From positions 1 to 46,066 of the forward strand of contig UQYF01000021.1 of the NCBI GenBank assembly GCA_900545175.1: DNA of 46,066 nt, read 5' to 3'. Below the pieces are notes generated by a model. It ran no database searches and was not told the DNA's origin. It worked only from the letters and a program-made list of their open reading frames with translations. Both the position numbers and the translations under genes were made by a program. Shown piece after piece: positions 16,594 to 24,886 of this stretch. How positions within the stretch are numbered: position 1 is the stretch's first letter; every line of letters starts with the position of its first letter. Source of the stretch: an uncultured Eubacteriales bacterium. GTDB lineage: Bacteria > Bacillota > Clostridia > Lachnospirales > Lachnospiraceae.

Positions 16594-17680
16594 CGTTCCT
16601 TATCTTCCATATCCCTGTCACAAGGACGGTCATATCATCCGCAATCTTATCATCATAAAAATAGACTTCATTCAATATGCGCTCGGCAATAGCCTGAGGC
16701 ATCCTCTCATCAATGCCTTCAATGATTTCCTTCATCCGCTTCTCTTTATCATAAAACGGAAGAGCATCAAGCACTCCGTCACTCATCATAATAATATAGT
16801 CCCCATCCTGAAGTCCGGTACGGAAACAGTCTATAACACTGCCGCTTATGACCCCTGCCGGAAGTGACGATGCGTCAACAATTCTCACTCCACTCCTGCT
16901 TTTTATAAAGCTTGGCACTGCACCCATCTTAAAAAAATCAGCAGTCCCATCATATTCATTGATACTGCACATATCAAGCGTAACCGGGCTGCCATCCGAA
17001 TCATTGTCCGCAAATACGTCATTTATCAGCCAAAGAGCCGACTCCTCGGAAAAGCCTGCCTCCAAAAACAGCTCCAAAAGCTCTATAAATCTCGTACTGT
17101 CCTCATTCGCAGCACTTCCACAGCCCATTCCGTCAGCAAGACTTACTATGCTCTTTCCGCCCTCTATATTCATATATGAATAATTATCGCCTGATATCCT
17201 CGCAAATCCTCTGCTGCACTCAGCATGTCCGAAAAGAATGCGGTAATTAGTCATCTCCTCGAATATGAACTCTCCTTCATCCTTTGTCAGAACACGTCTG
17301 CTTCCCTGCGCCGCCCTAAGCCGTCTGCCTATTATTCTGCCGATATTGTCGGCAAGCTGACCTGCCGTTATGCATCCCCTCTTCTTTGAAAGGCGCATAA
17401 CCAGTTCAAGCCGTCCCTTTGCAGGCTCTAATATAAGGATGCCTGCAACATTGATGTTTTCCGCTCTCAGATAATCGTAAAGCTCATTTTTTTGTTCCTC
17501 GCTTATGATGCCCAAGGTCTGCTCGCCGCTGTCACCCGCTATGCGTTCAAGCATCGCAGCAGTCTCTTTCAGCTGTAATGAAAGTGCGGTCTGACTGCCA
17601 TCCCCATACACATTTATAAGTCTTCGGAATGCGTCTGCATATTCTTTTAGTTTTCCCCGTGAATAGAATAAATTGTCCAT
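16586..17680 (-). CDS. spoIIE: SpoIIE-type PP2C phosphatase without the membrane domain
   Basis: The 364-residue protein matches the C-terminal part of SpoIIE, the PPM/PP2C serine phosphatase that dephosphorylates SpoIIAA to switch on sigma-F in the forespore. Metal-binding aspartates are seen in ISGDNYS (Asp165), SLADGMGCGSAA (Asp183), MMSDGVLDALP and DDMTVLV. Residues 1-140 resemble the regulatory central region. The usual SpoIIE is about 800 residues and begins with about ten membrane helices; none is present here, and the upstream DNA has no matching reading frame. The ATG has a good AGGGGAGA site, so this is an intact gene rather than a broken end. Position between divIC-like and tilS is that of spoIIE. 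It could also be a general stress phosphatase. Confidence 0.8.
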   Translation of the reverse strand: MDNLFYSRGKLKEYADAFRRLINVYGDGSQTALSLQLKETAAMLERIAGDSGEQTLGIISEEQKNELYDYLRAENINVAGILILEPAKGRLELVMRLSKKRGCITAGQLADNIGRIIGRRLRAAQGSRRVLTKDEGEFIFEEMTNYRILFGHAECSRGFARISGDNYSYMNIEGGKSIVSLADGMGCGSAANEDSTRFIELLELFLEAGFSEESALWLINDVFADNDSDGSPVTLDMCSINEYDGTADFFKMGAVPSFIKSRSGVRIVDASSLPAGVISGSVIDCFRTGLQDGDYIIMMSDGVLDALPFYDKEKRMKEIIEGIDERMPQAIAERILNEVYFYDDKIADDMTVLVTGIWKIRNGE

Positions 17681-17743
17681 TCAATTCTCCCCTTAGAAGC
17701 AATCCCCTTTTATTGTCGTGACGTATATTCTATTACTAATATT

Positions 17744-17945
17744 GATATGAGGGTCAAAAGGTATTTTGCCCCTCATTTGATATCCTCAAATTGCTCCGCT
17801 GTAAAACAGCTCCCGCAATTCTAGAACATTCGGAATCCGCTGATTTACTGCGTAAATCGCTGCTTCCTCATGTTTTGCGGGTCCCAAGTTCAAAAGCCTA
17901 ATCACGCAAGCACGAACGGCTTTTTGACCTTTTGACCCTGATATC
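17744..17945 (-). repeat. dispersed ~200-bp element with terminal inverted repeats, copy A
   Basis: The ends GATATGAGGGTCAAAAGGT and, on the other strand, GATATCAGGGTCAAAAGGT form a 19-bp terminal inverted repeat with one mismatch. The interior is closely similar, in inverted orientation, to 29239-29412. It contains GATTTACGCAGTAAATC and GCTGTTTTACAGC hairpins. No coding capacity is seen. It fills the gap between divIC-like and spoIIE-like genes. Confidence 0.8.
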
Positions 17946-17955
17946 TAATATTTAT

Positions 17956-18348
17956 TTAATTATCGTTATCATTCGCTCTGAATATAAGCTCGTCCTCGTA
18001 GACAAGCCCTAACTTCTCTCTGGCAAACTCCTCTATAAACTGCTTGGTCGTAACATAAACAGAGCGCGTATTAAGCTCATCCCTGCGCTCGTTCTGGTCG
18101 GCAATCTGTACATCAAGCTCGGCAATCTGCTTATCATACAAATTATTCTTATCTTCAAGCTTTCCTGACGACCTCCCGACAACAAAACATATAACCAGCA
18201 TAAGAGCAACAACCGCCAGACCCGCAAGCCATGTATAGTTATGCGAAATGCGTCCGTTGCGCATGACAACTACATGCCTGCCGTACTTACCTTTCCTTCT
18301 CTTTACATTTCTGTGCCCTGTGTATTCTTTTGCCATACTTACGCTCAC
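17956..18348 (-). CDS. DivIC/FtsB-type septum formation initiator
   Basis: The 130-residue protein has a basic cytoplasmic N-terminus, one membrane helix (about 37-57, TWLAGLAVVALMLVICFVVG) and an extracytoplasmic heptad-rich coiled coil (DKQIAELDVQIADQNERRDEL). It ends with the ARE KLGLVYEDELIF segment of the DivIC/FtsB family. It would take part in the FtsL-DivIC division complex. The position between yabQ and spoIIE is that of divIC in Bacillus. The GTG at 18348 overlaps yabQ by about 60 nt and has AGGAAAGG close by; an ATG four codons later is possible. Confidence 0.88.
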   Translation of the reverse strand: MSVSMAKEYTGHRNVKRRKGKYGRHVVVMRNGRISHNYTWLAGLAVVALMLVICFVVGRSSGKLEDKNNLYDKQIAELDVQIADQNERRDELNTRSVYVTTKQFIEEFAREKLGLVYEDELIFRANDNDN

Positions 18349-18667
18349 ATACCTTTCCTACTCTATAATATATGATTGTAACCCCTTTTTCCGCATATTT
18401 CAATACAACGGTTACAATTATCATCCCTGCAACCATGCCTGCGATTGAAAACCACCGCGCCGCTCCGTCATTTGCCACAAGAATAACAGCAAACATAACA
18501 AATGCGGACAAAAACCAGTATATGACATCCTCCACCGCCACAAAGAAGCCATGATGCCTGACCAGCCTGCGGAATACAACCAAGATGCGATACACTGTCC
18601 CAAGCATTGCGCCACAGCACAGACACCATAAAAGGAACTTGAACTCATGCGCTATAAAATCCTTCAA
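18287..18667 (-). CDS. yabQ: spore cortex protein YabQ
   Basis: The protein of about 126 residues is all membrane helices followed by a basic tail, with the YabQ pattern EFKFLLWCLCCGAMLGTVYRIL and DVIYWFLSAFVMFAV. YabQ is a forespore outer-membrane protein needed for cortex formation. I prefer a TTG start at 18667: AGAGGGG lies 6 nt before it, whereas the ATG at 18685 has no visible site; the latter would add six residues. The gene follows yabP after about 165 nt and overlaps the divIC-like gene, as is usual for this locus. Confidence 0.82.
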   Translation of the reverse strand: MKDFIAHEFKFLLWCLCCGAMLGTVYRILVVFRRLVRHHGFFVAVEDVIYWFLSAFVMFAVILVANDGAARWFSIAGMVAGMIIVTVVLKYAEKGVTIIYYRVGKVCERKYGKRIHRAQKCKEKER

Positions 18668-18834
18668 AAACAGCCCCTCTTTCATAACATAGGCATGGAT
18701 TCAAAGTTCAAAAACATCCGGCACATTTGCGATGCATATCTAAGCATTGAGCCATAGCCTATATTACACAACAATTCTAAAATATTTTCATTCAGTCTCA
18801 CCTTTAACTGTGGCTGAACATGTTTCATATATTA

Positions 18835-19122
18835 TTACTTAAATAGTCTGTTTATAAAGGACTCGCCTTTTTTTGCCGCACTCATTACCTCCGAGTAGAC
18901 ATAGCTGTCAATCTTTCCGTCAACCTCCAGCTCTCCTTTGTCTACCGACAGCTTGCCGACATGCAGATCATGCCCCTTAATTGTAAGCATGCCATATTCC
19001 GTCTCTAGCAAAACTTGATTTAAATCGAACGAGATGACATCCGTCACTCCTGTAATACTGCAATTCTTTCTGTTGTTGGATGATATTTTATGTATTTTCC
19101 CGGAAACAGGAAGTTCTTCCAT
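18835..19122 (-). CDS. yabP: sporulation protein YabP
   Basis: The 95-residue protein matches YabP, a small sporulation protein that, with YabQ, supports spore cortex assembly. Seen: RKNCSITGVTDVISFDLNQVLLETEYGMLTIKGHDLHVGKLSVDKGELEVDGKI, here summarised by its ITGV-x-DV-x-SFD and L-x-I-x-G-x-x-LH-x-x-KL core, at normal family length and in the standard place before yabQ. Expression is expected in the mother cell during sporulation, but I did not identify a sigma-E promoter. Confidence 0.9.
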   Translation of the reverse strand: MEELPVSGKIHKISSNNRKNCSITGVTDVISFDLNQVLLETEYGMLTIKGHDLHVGKLSVDKGELEVDGKIDSYVYSEVMSAAKKGESFINRLFK

Positions 19123-19272
19123 ACTCTATCCCCCTTATACATTTATGACCTGTTCTAAGGAACCTCCATTTTGCCGGTTCCCCATACCATATCCTAAATA
19201 TATTATAATTCTCATGGATTTATGCATGGATTTTAAAGATGTCTGCAACTATTTTATACATCTTCCGTATAA

Positions 19273-19512
19273 TTACAGATATTTAAACATATCCTTTGCT
19301 TCCTCTTTCTTGGTTGTCTCAACTATGTCGAGCACTTCTACTTTCACATTCTTTGTTCCAAATGCGATTTCAATGGTATCCCCCACCTTGACTTCACATG
19401 ATGCCTTAGCAGGCTTATCGTTTACAAGCACTCTGCCTGCGTCACATGCCTCATTTGCAACAGTTCTTCTCTTTATAAGTCTTGATACTTTTAAATATTT
19501 ATCTAATCTCAT
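19273..19512 (-). CDS. rqcP: S4-domain RNA-binding protein, RqcP (YabO) type
   Basis: The 79-residue protein is an S4 RNA-binding domain (MRLDKYLKVSRLIKRRTVA, then AGRVLVNDKPAKASCEVKVGD). In Firmicutes this protein sits before yabP and works as RqcP with RqcH on 50S subunits carrying stalled peptidyl-tRNA. It is also related to the heat shock protein Hsp15. The length, position and sequence all fit. The upstream gap contains a dispersed repeat, so its promoter may lie in or next to that repeat. Confidence 0.92.
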   Translation of the reverse strand: MRLDKYLKVSRLIKRRTVANEACDAGRVLVNDKPAKASCEVKVGDTIEIAFGTKNVKVEVLDIVETTKKEEAKDMFKYL

Positions 19513-19647
19513 ACCTGCCCTCTTTTCTATATCCGCTTTTATAATTTAAATTTTATTAATTAAATAGGTTGTATTATTTTTAAAACCGCTTAGACACCGC
19601 TGCGCCTTCAAATGAGCGAGGACACATCCGTAAGGATACCGGATTTT

Positions 19648-19723
19648 GGTGTCAAAGCATGGTTACTTATGTTATGTATAACATGTTATACACAATTAAT
19701 TTTACATAGCATGCTTTGACACC
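19648..19723. repeat. AT-palindrome / TTTGACACC dispersed element, copy 2 (complete)
   Basis: The ends GGTGTCAAAGCATG (19648-19661) and CATGCTTTGACACC (19710-19723) are perfect inverted repeats. With a single mismatch the match extends to GATTTTGGTGTCAAAGCATG. Inside is the palindrome TGTATAACATGTTATACA. It lies between hup and the rqcP-like gene and has no coding capacity. It looks like a very small non-autonomous mobile element, but a regulatory role is not excluded. Confidence 0.75.
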
Positions 19724-19778
19724 CAAATCATACTATTTAAAATTGCCAACATCCGGAAAGCGTCATCGCAATAAACAA

Positions 19779-19814
19779 AACATCCCAAGACCACTGATGC
19801 AGCCTTGGGATGTT
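19779..19814 (-). terminator. rho-independent terminator of hup
   Basis: The 11-bp stem AACATCCCAAG / CTTGGGATGTT has a 14-nt loop and is followed on the minus strand by TTGTTTATT, 25 nt after the hup stop codon. Confidence 0.88.
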
Positions 19815-19838
19815 ATCATTCGTTCAGCATTCTGGAAA

Positions 19839-20114
19839 TTAAGCGTTAACTGTATCCTTAAGTGCCTTACCAGCCTTGAACTTAGGGCTCTTAGAAGCAG
19901 GAATCTTCATAGCCTTGCCTGTGCTAGGATTTCTTCCTTCTCTTGCAGGTCTCTCAGCAACCTCGAATGTACCGAAACCAACTAACTGTATCTTCTCACC
20001 CTTCTTTAACTCCTCCGCAACTACATCTGTGAAAGCCTTGAGTGCCTTCTCAGCATCCTTCTTGGATAACTCTGTCTTCTCAGCAATAGCTGCAACTAAT
20101 TCTGTCTTGTTCAT
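19839..20114 (-). CDS. hup: HU-family DNA-binding protein
   Basis: The 91-residue protein is HU, the small nucleoid protein that binds and bends DNA as a dimer. Seen: MNKTELVAAIAEKTELSKKD at the start, GFGTFEVAERPAREGRNPSTG with the DNA-binding beta-arm, and FKAGKALKD at the end. It is a single-gene unit with its own promoter (TTGACA-17-TATAAA) and terminator. The lysine-rich, alanine-rich composition and conserved core leave little doubt. Confidence 0.98.
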   Translation of the reverse strand: MNKTELVAAIAEKTELSKKDAEKALKAFTDVVAEELKKGEKIQLVGFGTFEVAERPAREGRNPSTGKAMKIPASKSPKFKAGKALKDTVNA

Positions 20115-20156
20115 TTTAGAAAATCCTCCTGAAATAATATTGAACCTTCACAATTA

Positions 20157-20185
20157 TTTATATATGCTTTAACTATATTTGTCAA
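20157..20185 (-). promoter_or_regulatory. sigma-A promoter of hup
   Basis: On the minus strand TTGACA (20180-20185) is followed after exactly 17 nt by TATAAA (20157-20162), about 43 nt before the ATG, which has AGGAGG upstream. This is a near-consensus housekeeping promoter. Confidence 0.85.
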
Positions 20186-20241
20186 GGAAAAATAAGCATT
20201 TTAGGGGCATTATGCGACATATCGCTCCGAAATCAAAAGCT

Positions 20242-20790
20242 TTACGACTCCATCTGCTTTCCTAAAAATCCAGCCGCCGAACCGGTGAGCATTCTATCTG
20301 TTTCCACAAACCTTGTCTTCGGTTCCTTCGAAGTCATTATGACAGCCCCTATCGCATCTCCTTCACAGATAATCGGGCTTATGACTTGTGTTGTGTACTC
20401 TTCATTATCACCTTGTATGATAGGCACAAATCTCCTGTCATCCTTTACTGCGACAATGCTCTCTCTGGCATCTATCGCCTCCTCAAGCTGTCTGCTTATA
20501 GGCTTTAAAATAATATCCTTCTTAGGTGCTCCCGAAAAAGCGATGACCTGATCCCTGTCCGTGACGCACACAATGTTTCCGGTGCTCTGTGCAAGTGAAT
20601 CGGCGTACTGCCTTGCAAACTCGCCAAGCTCGCCTATCGGCGAATACTTCTTGAGAATAATCTCACCCTCCCTGTCTGTAAATATCTCAAGCGGGTCGCC
20701 CTCCCTTATCCTGAGCGTCCTCCTTATCTCCTTAGGAATTACAACTCTCCCCAAATCATCGATACGGCGAACTATTCCTGTTGCTTTCAT
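20242..20790 (-). CDS. spoVT: stage V sporulation protein T (AbrB-type regulator)
   Basis: The 182-residue protein has an N-terminal AbrB swapped-hairpin DNA-binding domain (MKATGIVRRIDDLGRVVIPK and IREGDPLEIFTD, residues 1-52) and a C-terminal GAF-like domain. This is the organisation of SpoVT, the forespore regulator that adjusts sigma-G genes. The length is normal (Bacillus 178). It precedes hup in the yabP/yabQ block as expected. Upstream lies a 67-nt palindrome that separates it from the AEC transporter gene. Confidence 0.96.
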   Translation of the reverse strand: MKATGIVRRIDDLGRVVIPKEIRRTLRIREGDPLEIFTDREGEIILKKYSPIGELGEFARQYADSLAQSTGNIVCVTDRDQVIAFSGAPKKDIILKPISRQLEEAIDARESIVAVKDDRRFVPIIQGDNEEYTTQVISPIICEGDAIGAVIMTSKEPKTRFVETDRMLTGSAAGFLGKQMES

Positions 20791-20877
20791 ATAATAAGCT
20801 CCTCCTGTATTCTACATGTCTACCATAATATGTGCTGTATGGATAGTATGTGGAAATGCAGGAGAAAATATACACTC

Positions 20878-20944
20878 TGGGACACCGGGGTCTGACACCA
20901 ATGTCCCAGCATGTGGGACATTGGTGTCAGACCCCGGTGTCCCA
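20878..20944. repeat. 31-bp perfect palindrome, GGGACA/TGTCCC family, copy 1
   Basis: The arms 20878-20908 and 20914-20944 are perfect reverse complements around the 5-nt loop GCATG. The arm begins TGGGACACCGGGGTCTGACA. The motif GGGGTCTGACACCA also appears at 43090-43103 and in the ends of the IS at 44121 and 45782. It lies 5 nt past the AEC transporter stop, so it may double as a transcription stop. Confidence 0.9.
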
Positions 20945-20949
20945 ACGCA

Positions 20950-21894
20950 TCAAATCAGCCCCCGCACCTTCAGCACAAATATCCACCCGGTCAGCGTGAC
21001 GGACGAAAGAAGTGTTGCCATGACAACTATGCTTGAGCTTAACACTTCATCATTGCCCATATTTTTTGCCATTATGTAGCAGGTGACCGTTGTCGGCGAG
21101 CCGAGCATTACAAGGATTGCTACAAGCTCACTGCTGCGGAAGCCGAATGCTATCGCAAATGGGAAAAATATCAACGGAAGAAGCACAAGCTTTATAAAGG
21201 TGGCTATTGAGGTGAGCTTAATCTTCTTAATCGCTTTTGCTCCTTCAAAGCCGGCTCCGACTACCAGAAGTGCGATAGGTGTTGCCGTCTGTGCTATGCT
21301 TGTCACAGTCTTAAGTGGTATTGCCGGAATATTTATTCCGAATATTGAGAACGGAAGTCCGAGGAAAATTCCTATTATAATCGGATTTTTAACCACATTA
21401 ATGCAGGCTTTTTTGATATTAGAGTTTTTAGAGTCTTTGGCTGAACTTGAAAACGTCAGTATAATGACCGACAGAATATTATATAACGGCACAGCCGACA
21501 CAATCATAAGCGGAGCCATCCCGGAATTGCCATATATATTGTTGATAAAGGCAATGCCAAGCACCGCCGCACTTCCTCTCGCACTCGCCTGTGCAAACGC
21601 ACCAACCTGCGTTTTATCCTTTATAAATATATAACTAAGTCTCCATATCGCAAGAAACATTATGGTCGTTGTCACCATGCAGAATAAAACAAAGGCCAGA
21701 TTAAAATCTGACCTTATGTCTGCGGTTGCAATGTCTTTAAAAAGCAGCACAGGCAGCGCTACCTTAAAGACATACTTATCTGCAACCTTATTAAATTCTT
21801 TGTTAAACAGACCGATTCGCATAAGGAACCAGCCCAAAACCATAATGAGAAATATAGGCAGTGTCGCATTTAAGCTAAAAATAAAATCAGCCAT
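20950..21894 (-). CDS. AEC-family (auxin efflux carrier type) transporter
   Basis: The 314-residue protein is an inner-membrane carrier with about ten helices, belonging to the auxin efflux carrier (AEC, MleP-like) family, whose bacterial members move malate or other organic acids. Seen: LPIFLIMVLGWFLMRIGLF at the start, two five-helix halves, and the glycine/proline break VMLGSPTTVTCYIMA near residue 265. The start is ATG at 21894 with GAGG 6 nt upstream; a longer reading to 21912 lacks a site. It stands alone. The substrate cannot be deduced. Confidence 0.9.
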   Translation of the reverse strand: MADFIFSLNATLPIFLIMVLGWFLMRIGLFNKEFNKVADKYVFKVALPVLLFKDIATADIRSDFNLAFVLFCMVTTTIMFLAIWRLSYIFIKDKTQVGAFAQASARGSAAVLGIAFINNIYGNSGMAPLMIVSAVPLYNILSVIILTFSSSAKDSKNSNIKKACINVVKNPIIIGIFLGLPFSIFGINIPAIPLKTVTSIAQTATPIALLVVGAGFEGAKAIKKIKLTSIATFIKLVLLPLIFFPFAIAFGFRSSELVAILVMLGSPTTVTCYIMAKNMGNDEVLSSSIVVMATLLSSVTLTGWIFVLKVRGLI

Positions 21895-22036
21895 AGTAAT
21901 CCTCATTTCCAATCTCTAAATTATTGTAATTGTATGTTCAATTACTTCAATAACATTTATTGTAAATTTATCCAACATAAGACTTTCAGAAAGTCAATGC
22001 CGGATGCACACTATATTTTAGCATCACACATTGGTA

Positions 22037-23527
22037 CTACAGTGTTGCCGTAAACCTGTCAAAAGCTGCCTGTCCCTTTGCATCCCTCTTGAACACGCCC
22101 GCATCCTCAAGAACCTTCTTGAATACAATACCAATCTCTTCCTTGAGAACTGCGTCGACATTCTCTGCGTTGATTACAGGATACTTAGGTCTGAATGCGT
22201 CAACCCAGTCCGCATGCTTTTCTATCTTCTCATTAGAGCGGATATCCTTTCCATTTACGATGTAGTCAGACAGAATCTCCATCTCCTCCTTAAGTCTTGA
22301 AGGAAGAACCGCAAGTCCCATAACCTCGATAAGTCCGATATTCTCCTTCTTGATATGGTGAAGCTCATTATGCGGATGATAAAGACCAAGCGGACATTCA
22401 GTAGTTGTTATATTGTTGCGCAGTGCAAGGTCAAGCTCGTACATATCTCCACGCTTTCTTGCGATAGGTGTGATTGTATTGTGCGGTTCACCATCAGTCT
22501 CGGCAAATATGTATGCCTCTTCGTCCGTATAACCTCTCCATGCTTTTAAAATATAGTCTGCAAGGTCGATAATTCTCTTTTCATCAGCGCATCTAAGACG
22601 TATTACAGACAAAGGCCACTTAACAATTCCTGCCTTCACATCCTCATAGCCTTTAACCGTGAACTCTCTCTCAACAGGAGCCTTTGCCATGGCAAACTCA
22701 TAATTACCACCCTGAAAATGGTCATGCGATAAAATTGAACCTCCTACGATAGGAAGATCCGCATTAGAACCTATAAAATAGTGAGGAAACAGCTTTATAA
22801 AGTCAAAAAGCTTCACAAACGCAGCTCTATCAACCTTCATAGGAACATGCTGACCGTTAAATACTATACAGTGCTCATTGTAATATACATAAGGCGAATA
22901 CTGGAATCCCCACTGTCCACCATTGATTGTTATCGGGATAATTCTGTGGTTCTCTCTCGCCGGATGATTCGTTCTGCCGGCATAGCCCTCATTCTCACGG
23001 CAGAGCTGACACTTAGGATATCCGCTCTGCTTTGCCAGCTTAGCCGCAGCGATTGCCTTAGGATCCTTCTCCGGCTTTGACAGATTTATCGTGATATCTA
23101 TATCTCCATACTCTGTCTTAGTCACCCACTTCATATCCCTGCATACACGATATCTTCTTATATAATCGGAATCCTGACTAAGCTTATAATAATAGTCTGT
23201 AGCTTCCTTAGGCGAAACTGCATACTTCTCATTAAATGCTTTTATGACCTGTGAAGGTCTTGGCATAAGACAGTTCATAAGCCTTGTATCAAACAAGTCT
23301 CTGTACACTACACTGTCCTCTATAAGTCCCTTCTCAACAGCATAATCAAGAAGCTCCTTAAGAACTGCCTGAAGCTCTACCTTCTCATAATTCTCTTCAG
23401 TCTCTTCATAATCATCAAGCTTAAGCACATCCAATATAAGATTAGTGGAATATATTTTCTCCTCTTTTGAAATCAATCCCGTCTCCAAACCATAAGTAAC
23501 CAGCTTCTTTATAGCTTCATATACCAT
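22037..23527 (-). CDS. galT: galactose-1-phosphate uridylyltransferase, Firmicutes type
   Basis: The 496-residue enzyme is the Firmicutes (class II) GalT, which moves UMP from UDP-glucose to galactose 1-phosphate in the Leloir pathway. Seen: PRPSQVIKAF, CQLCRENEGYAGRTNHPARENH, GGSILSHDHFQGG with the HxHxQ-type nucleophile site, and HNELHHIKKENIGLIEVMGLAVLP near residues 350-375. The start is ATG at 23527, with GGAGG 7 nt upstream; a GTG at 23533 would be too close to that site. It follows a glycosyltransferase gene by about 40 nt, while galK is upstream in a separate unit. Confidence 0.95.
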   Translation of the reverse strand: MVYEAIKKLVTYGLETGLISKEEKIYSTNLILDVLKLDDYEETEENYEKVELQAVLKELLDYAVEKGLIEDSVVYRDLFDTRLMNCLMPRPSQVIKAFNEKYAVSPKEATDYYYKLSQDSDYIRRYRVCRDMKWVTKTEYGDIDITINLSKPEKDPKAIAAAKLAKQSGYPKCQLCRENEGYAGRTNHPARENHRIIPITINGGQWGFQYSPYVYYNEHCIVFNGQHVPMKVDRAAFVKLFDFIKLFPHYFIGSNADLPIVGGSILSHDHFQGGNYEFAMAKAPVEREFTVKGYEDVKAGIVKWPLSVIRLRCADEKRIIDLADYILKAWRGYTDEEAYIFAETDGEPHNTITPIARKRGDMYELDLALRNNITTTECPLGLYHPHNELHHIKKENIGLIEVMGLAVLPSRLKEEMEILSDYIVNGKDIRSNEKIEKHADWVDAFRPKYPVINAENVDAVLKEEIGIVFKKVLEDAGVFKRDAKGQAAFDRFTATL

Positions 23528-23567
23528 AACCACACCTCCGCATCTGCTATCATCACGTCATCATTTA

Positions 23568-24482
23568 TTAAGCTTTACCAAAAATTTTTTTGAGCTTCTT
23601 TACCACCTTCTTAGCGGCACTCGGATAATATATATCCTTCTGCACTGCAATATCATAATCGATATCTCTCTCAACCTTGTCCCTGAACTTAATAGGAAAA
23701 TTGTATGCACCTGCGTGCATCTCCTCCCCCGGTCCCTTAGTATGCGTGGCATCTTCACGGTTCATTCCTATATTGTTAATAAGGTTCACATTAGGCACCG
23801 CACAAAGACCATCATTCTCTGCAAGGCACAGCATAAGCTGGTAATCCCATGTGTCAAGCTTTCCTTCATATATCAAATCAAGCTCCTTCTCAACATAGTC
23901 CGCCTTTGCATCCATAAATACCTTGTGCATAAGTCTCTCCGCTTTGCGCTGCGGCCAGTTTCTAAGTGTCACATCATACTTCTCCCATGTGCTTCTCCAT
24001 GTCCCCCATCCCCAGATATAATTATCTGCGGTAAAAATATAATCATGAGGTGTCTTAAAATTTTCAAGCTTCTTGTGAGCACCGACCATCATCACCTTCG
24101 GGTCATCCCTGTAATGTTCAAGCATCTCCTGACAGAATCTGAAAAATGAAATATCAAGAAGTACATCATCTTCAATGATGATTGCCTCCTCCTCATGCTC
24201 AAATACCCAGCTTATACCGGAAGAGACACGATTCTTGCAGCCCATATTCGTCTCTGCATAATTCTTATGAACCTCGCAATCCCAGTCCACATGTGTGTCA
24301 AGGAACTCCCTGACAGCCGCTACCTTCTGTGCATCTCCTTCCTTAGCAGGTCTTGCCGCATCACAGATAAGATATAATCTCGGCGGCTTAATCTGCCTGA
24401 TACGCTCAAATACAACCTGCGTTGTATCGAGTCTGTTATACACAAAGAAGGCAATCGCTGTCTTCATCACAAAATCACTCAC
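23568..24482 (-). CDS. GT-A-type glycosyltransferase
   Basis: The 304-residue protein is a GT-A-fold transferase. Its N-terminus TAIAFFVYNRLDTTQVVFER resembles family 2-like and GNT-I-like enzymes. EDDV at about residue 115 serves as the metal-binding DxD equivalent, and YIWGWGTWRSTWEKYD is a block common in this group. There is no membrane segment, only a basic C-terminal end. The start is probably GTG at 24482, with GGAG 6 nt upstream; the ATG ten codons later (at 24467) has no strong site. It lies between galK and galT, so its donor may be UDP-galactose, but this is only suggested by position. Confidence 0.8.
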   Translation of the reverse strand: MSDFVMKTAIAFFVYNRLDTTQVVFERIRQIKPPRLYLICDAARPAKEGDAQKVAAVREFLDTHVDWDCEVHKNYAETNMGCKNRVSSGISWVFEHEEEAIIIEDDVLLDISFFRFCQEMLEHYRDDPKVMMVGAHKKLENFKTPHDYIFTADNYIWGWGTWRSTWEKYDVTLRNWPQRKAERLMHKVFMDAKADYVEKELDLIYEGKLDTWDYQLMLCLAENDGLCAVPNVNLINNIGMNREDATHTKGPGEEMHAGAYNFPIKFRDKVERDIDYDIAVQKDIYYPSAAKKVVKKLKKIFGKA

Positions 24483-24886
24483 AATTATCTCCATTCCATA
24501 TCATGCATTTTTCAGGCAAATCTATTGACAGCACAGCCATGCAGCAATTCAATCCCATCACAGTACGTAATCCGCATTTGCCTGCATATTCGATTAATAA
24601 AAATACCGGAACCATTCAGAAGAACCTGCAAAACCGCCACTTTAGAGCTCTCTTTCCGCCTATGCAGCTGTGTCGCCTATATCAGCATATCGCTCTGTCA
24701 TCAATAGCCAATTTGATATAATTTTGCAGCTCTGGATAATTACAAGATATCCATAACATGATATTACATATTCTAATTCTGTTTTTTATCGTAAATACAT
24801 TATTAATCTATATAGTCACACCTTGAACCCGGCAGCTCAATCTCCGCACAGGTATAATGCCATTCACATTTTCTGTACGGATATTC
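24483..24886. other. 404-nt gap between galK and the glycosyltransferase gene
   Basis: No gene, clear hairpin terminator or known RNA was recognised. Short readings occur on the plus strand, but they have no ribosome sites and look like chance. The promoter of the glycosyltransferase-galT unit should lie here. Confidence 0.4.

Noticed and set aside
21979..21996. Small hairpin GACTTTC/GAAAGTC as galT terminator
   Set aside because: The stem is only about 7 bp and lacks a T-run on the minus strand.
24525..24707. Short plus-strand genes in the galK-glycosyltransferase gap
   Set aside because: No ribosome sites, no recognisable protein features, and overlapping alternatives in several frames.
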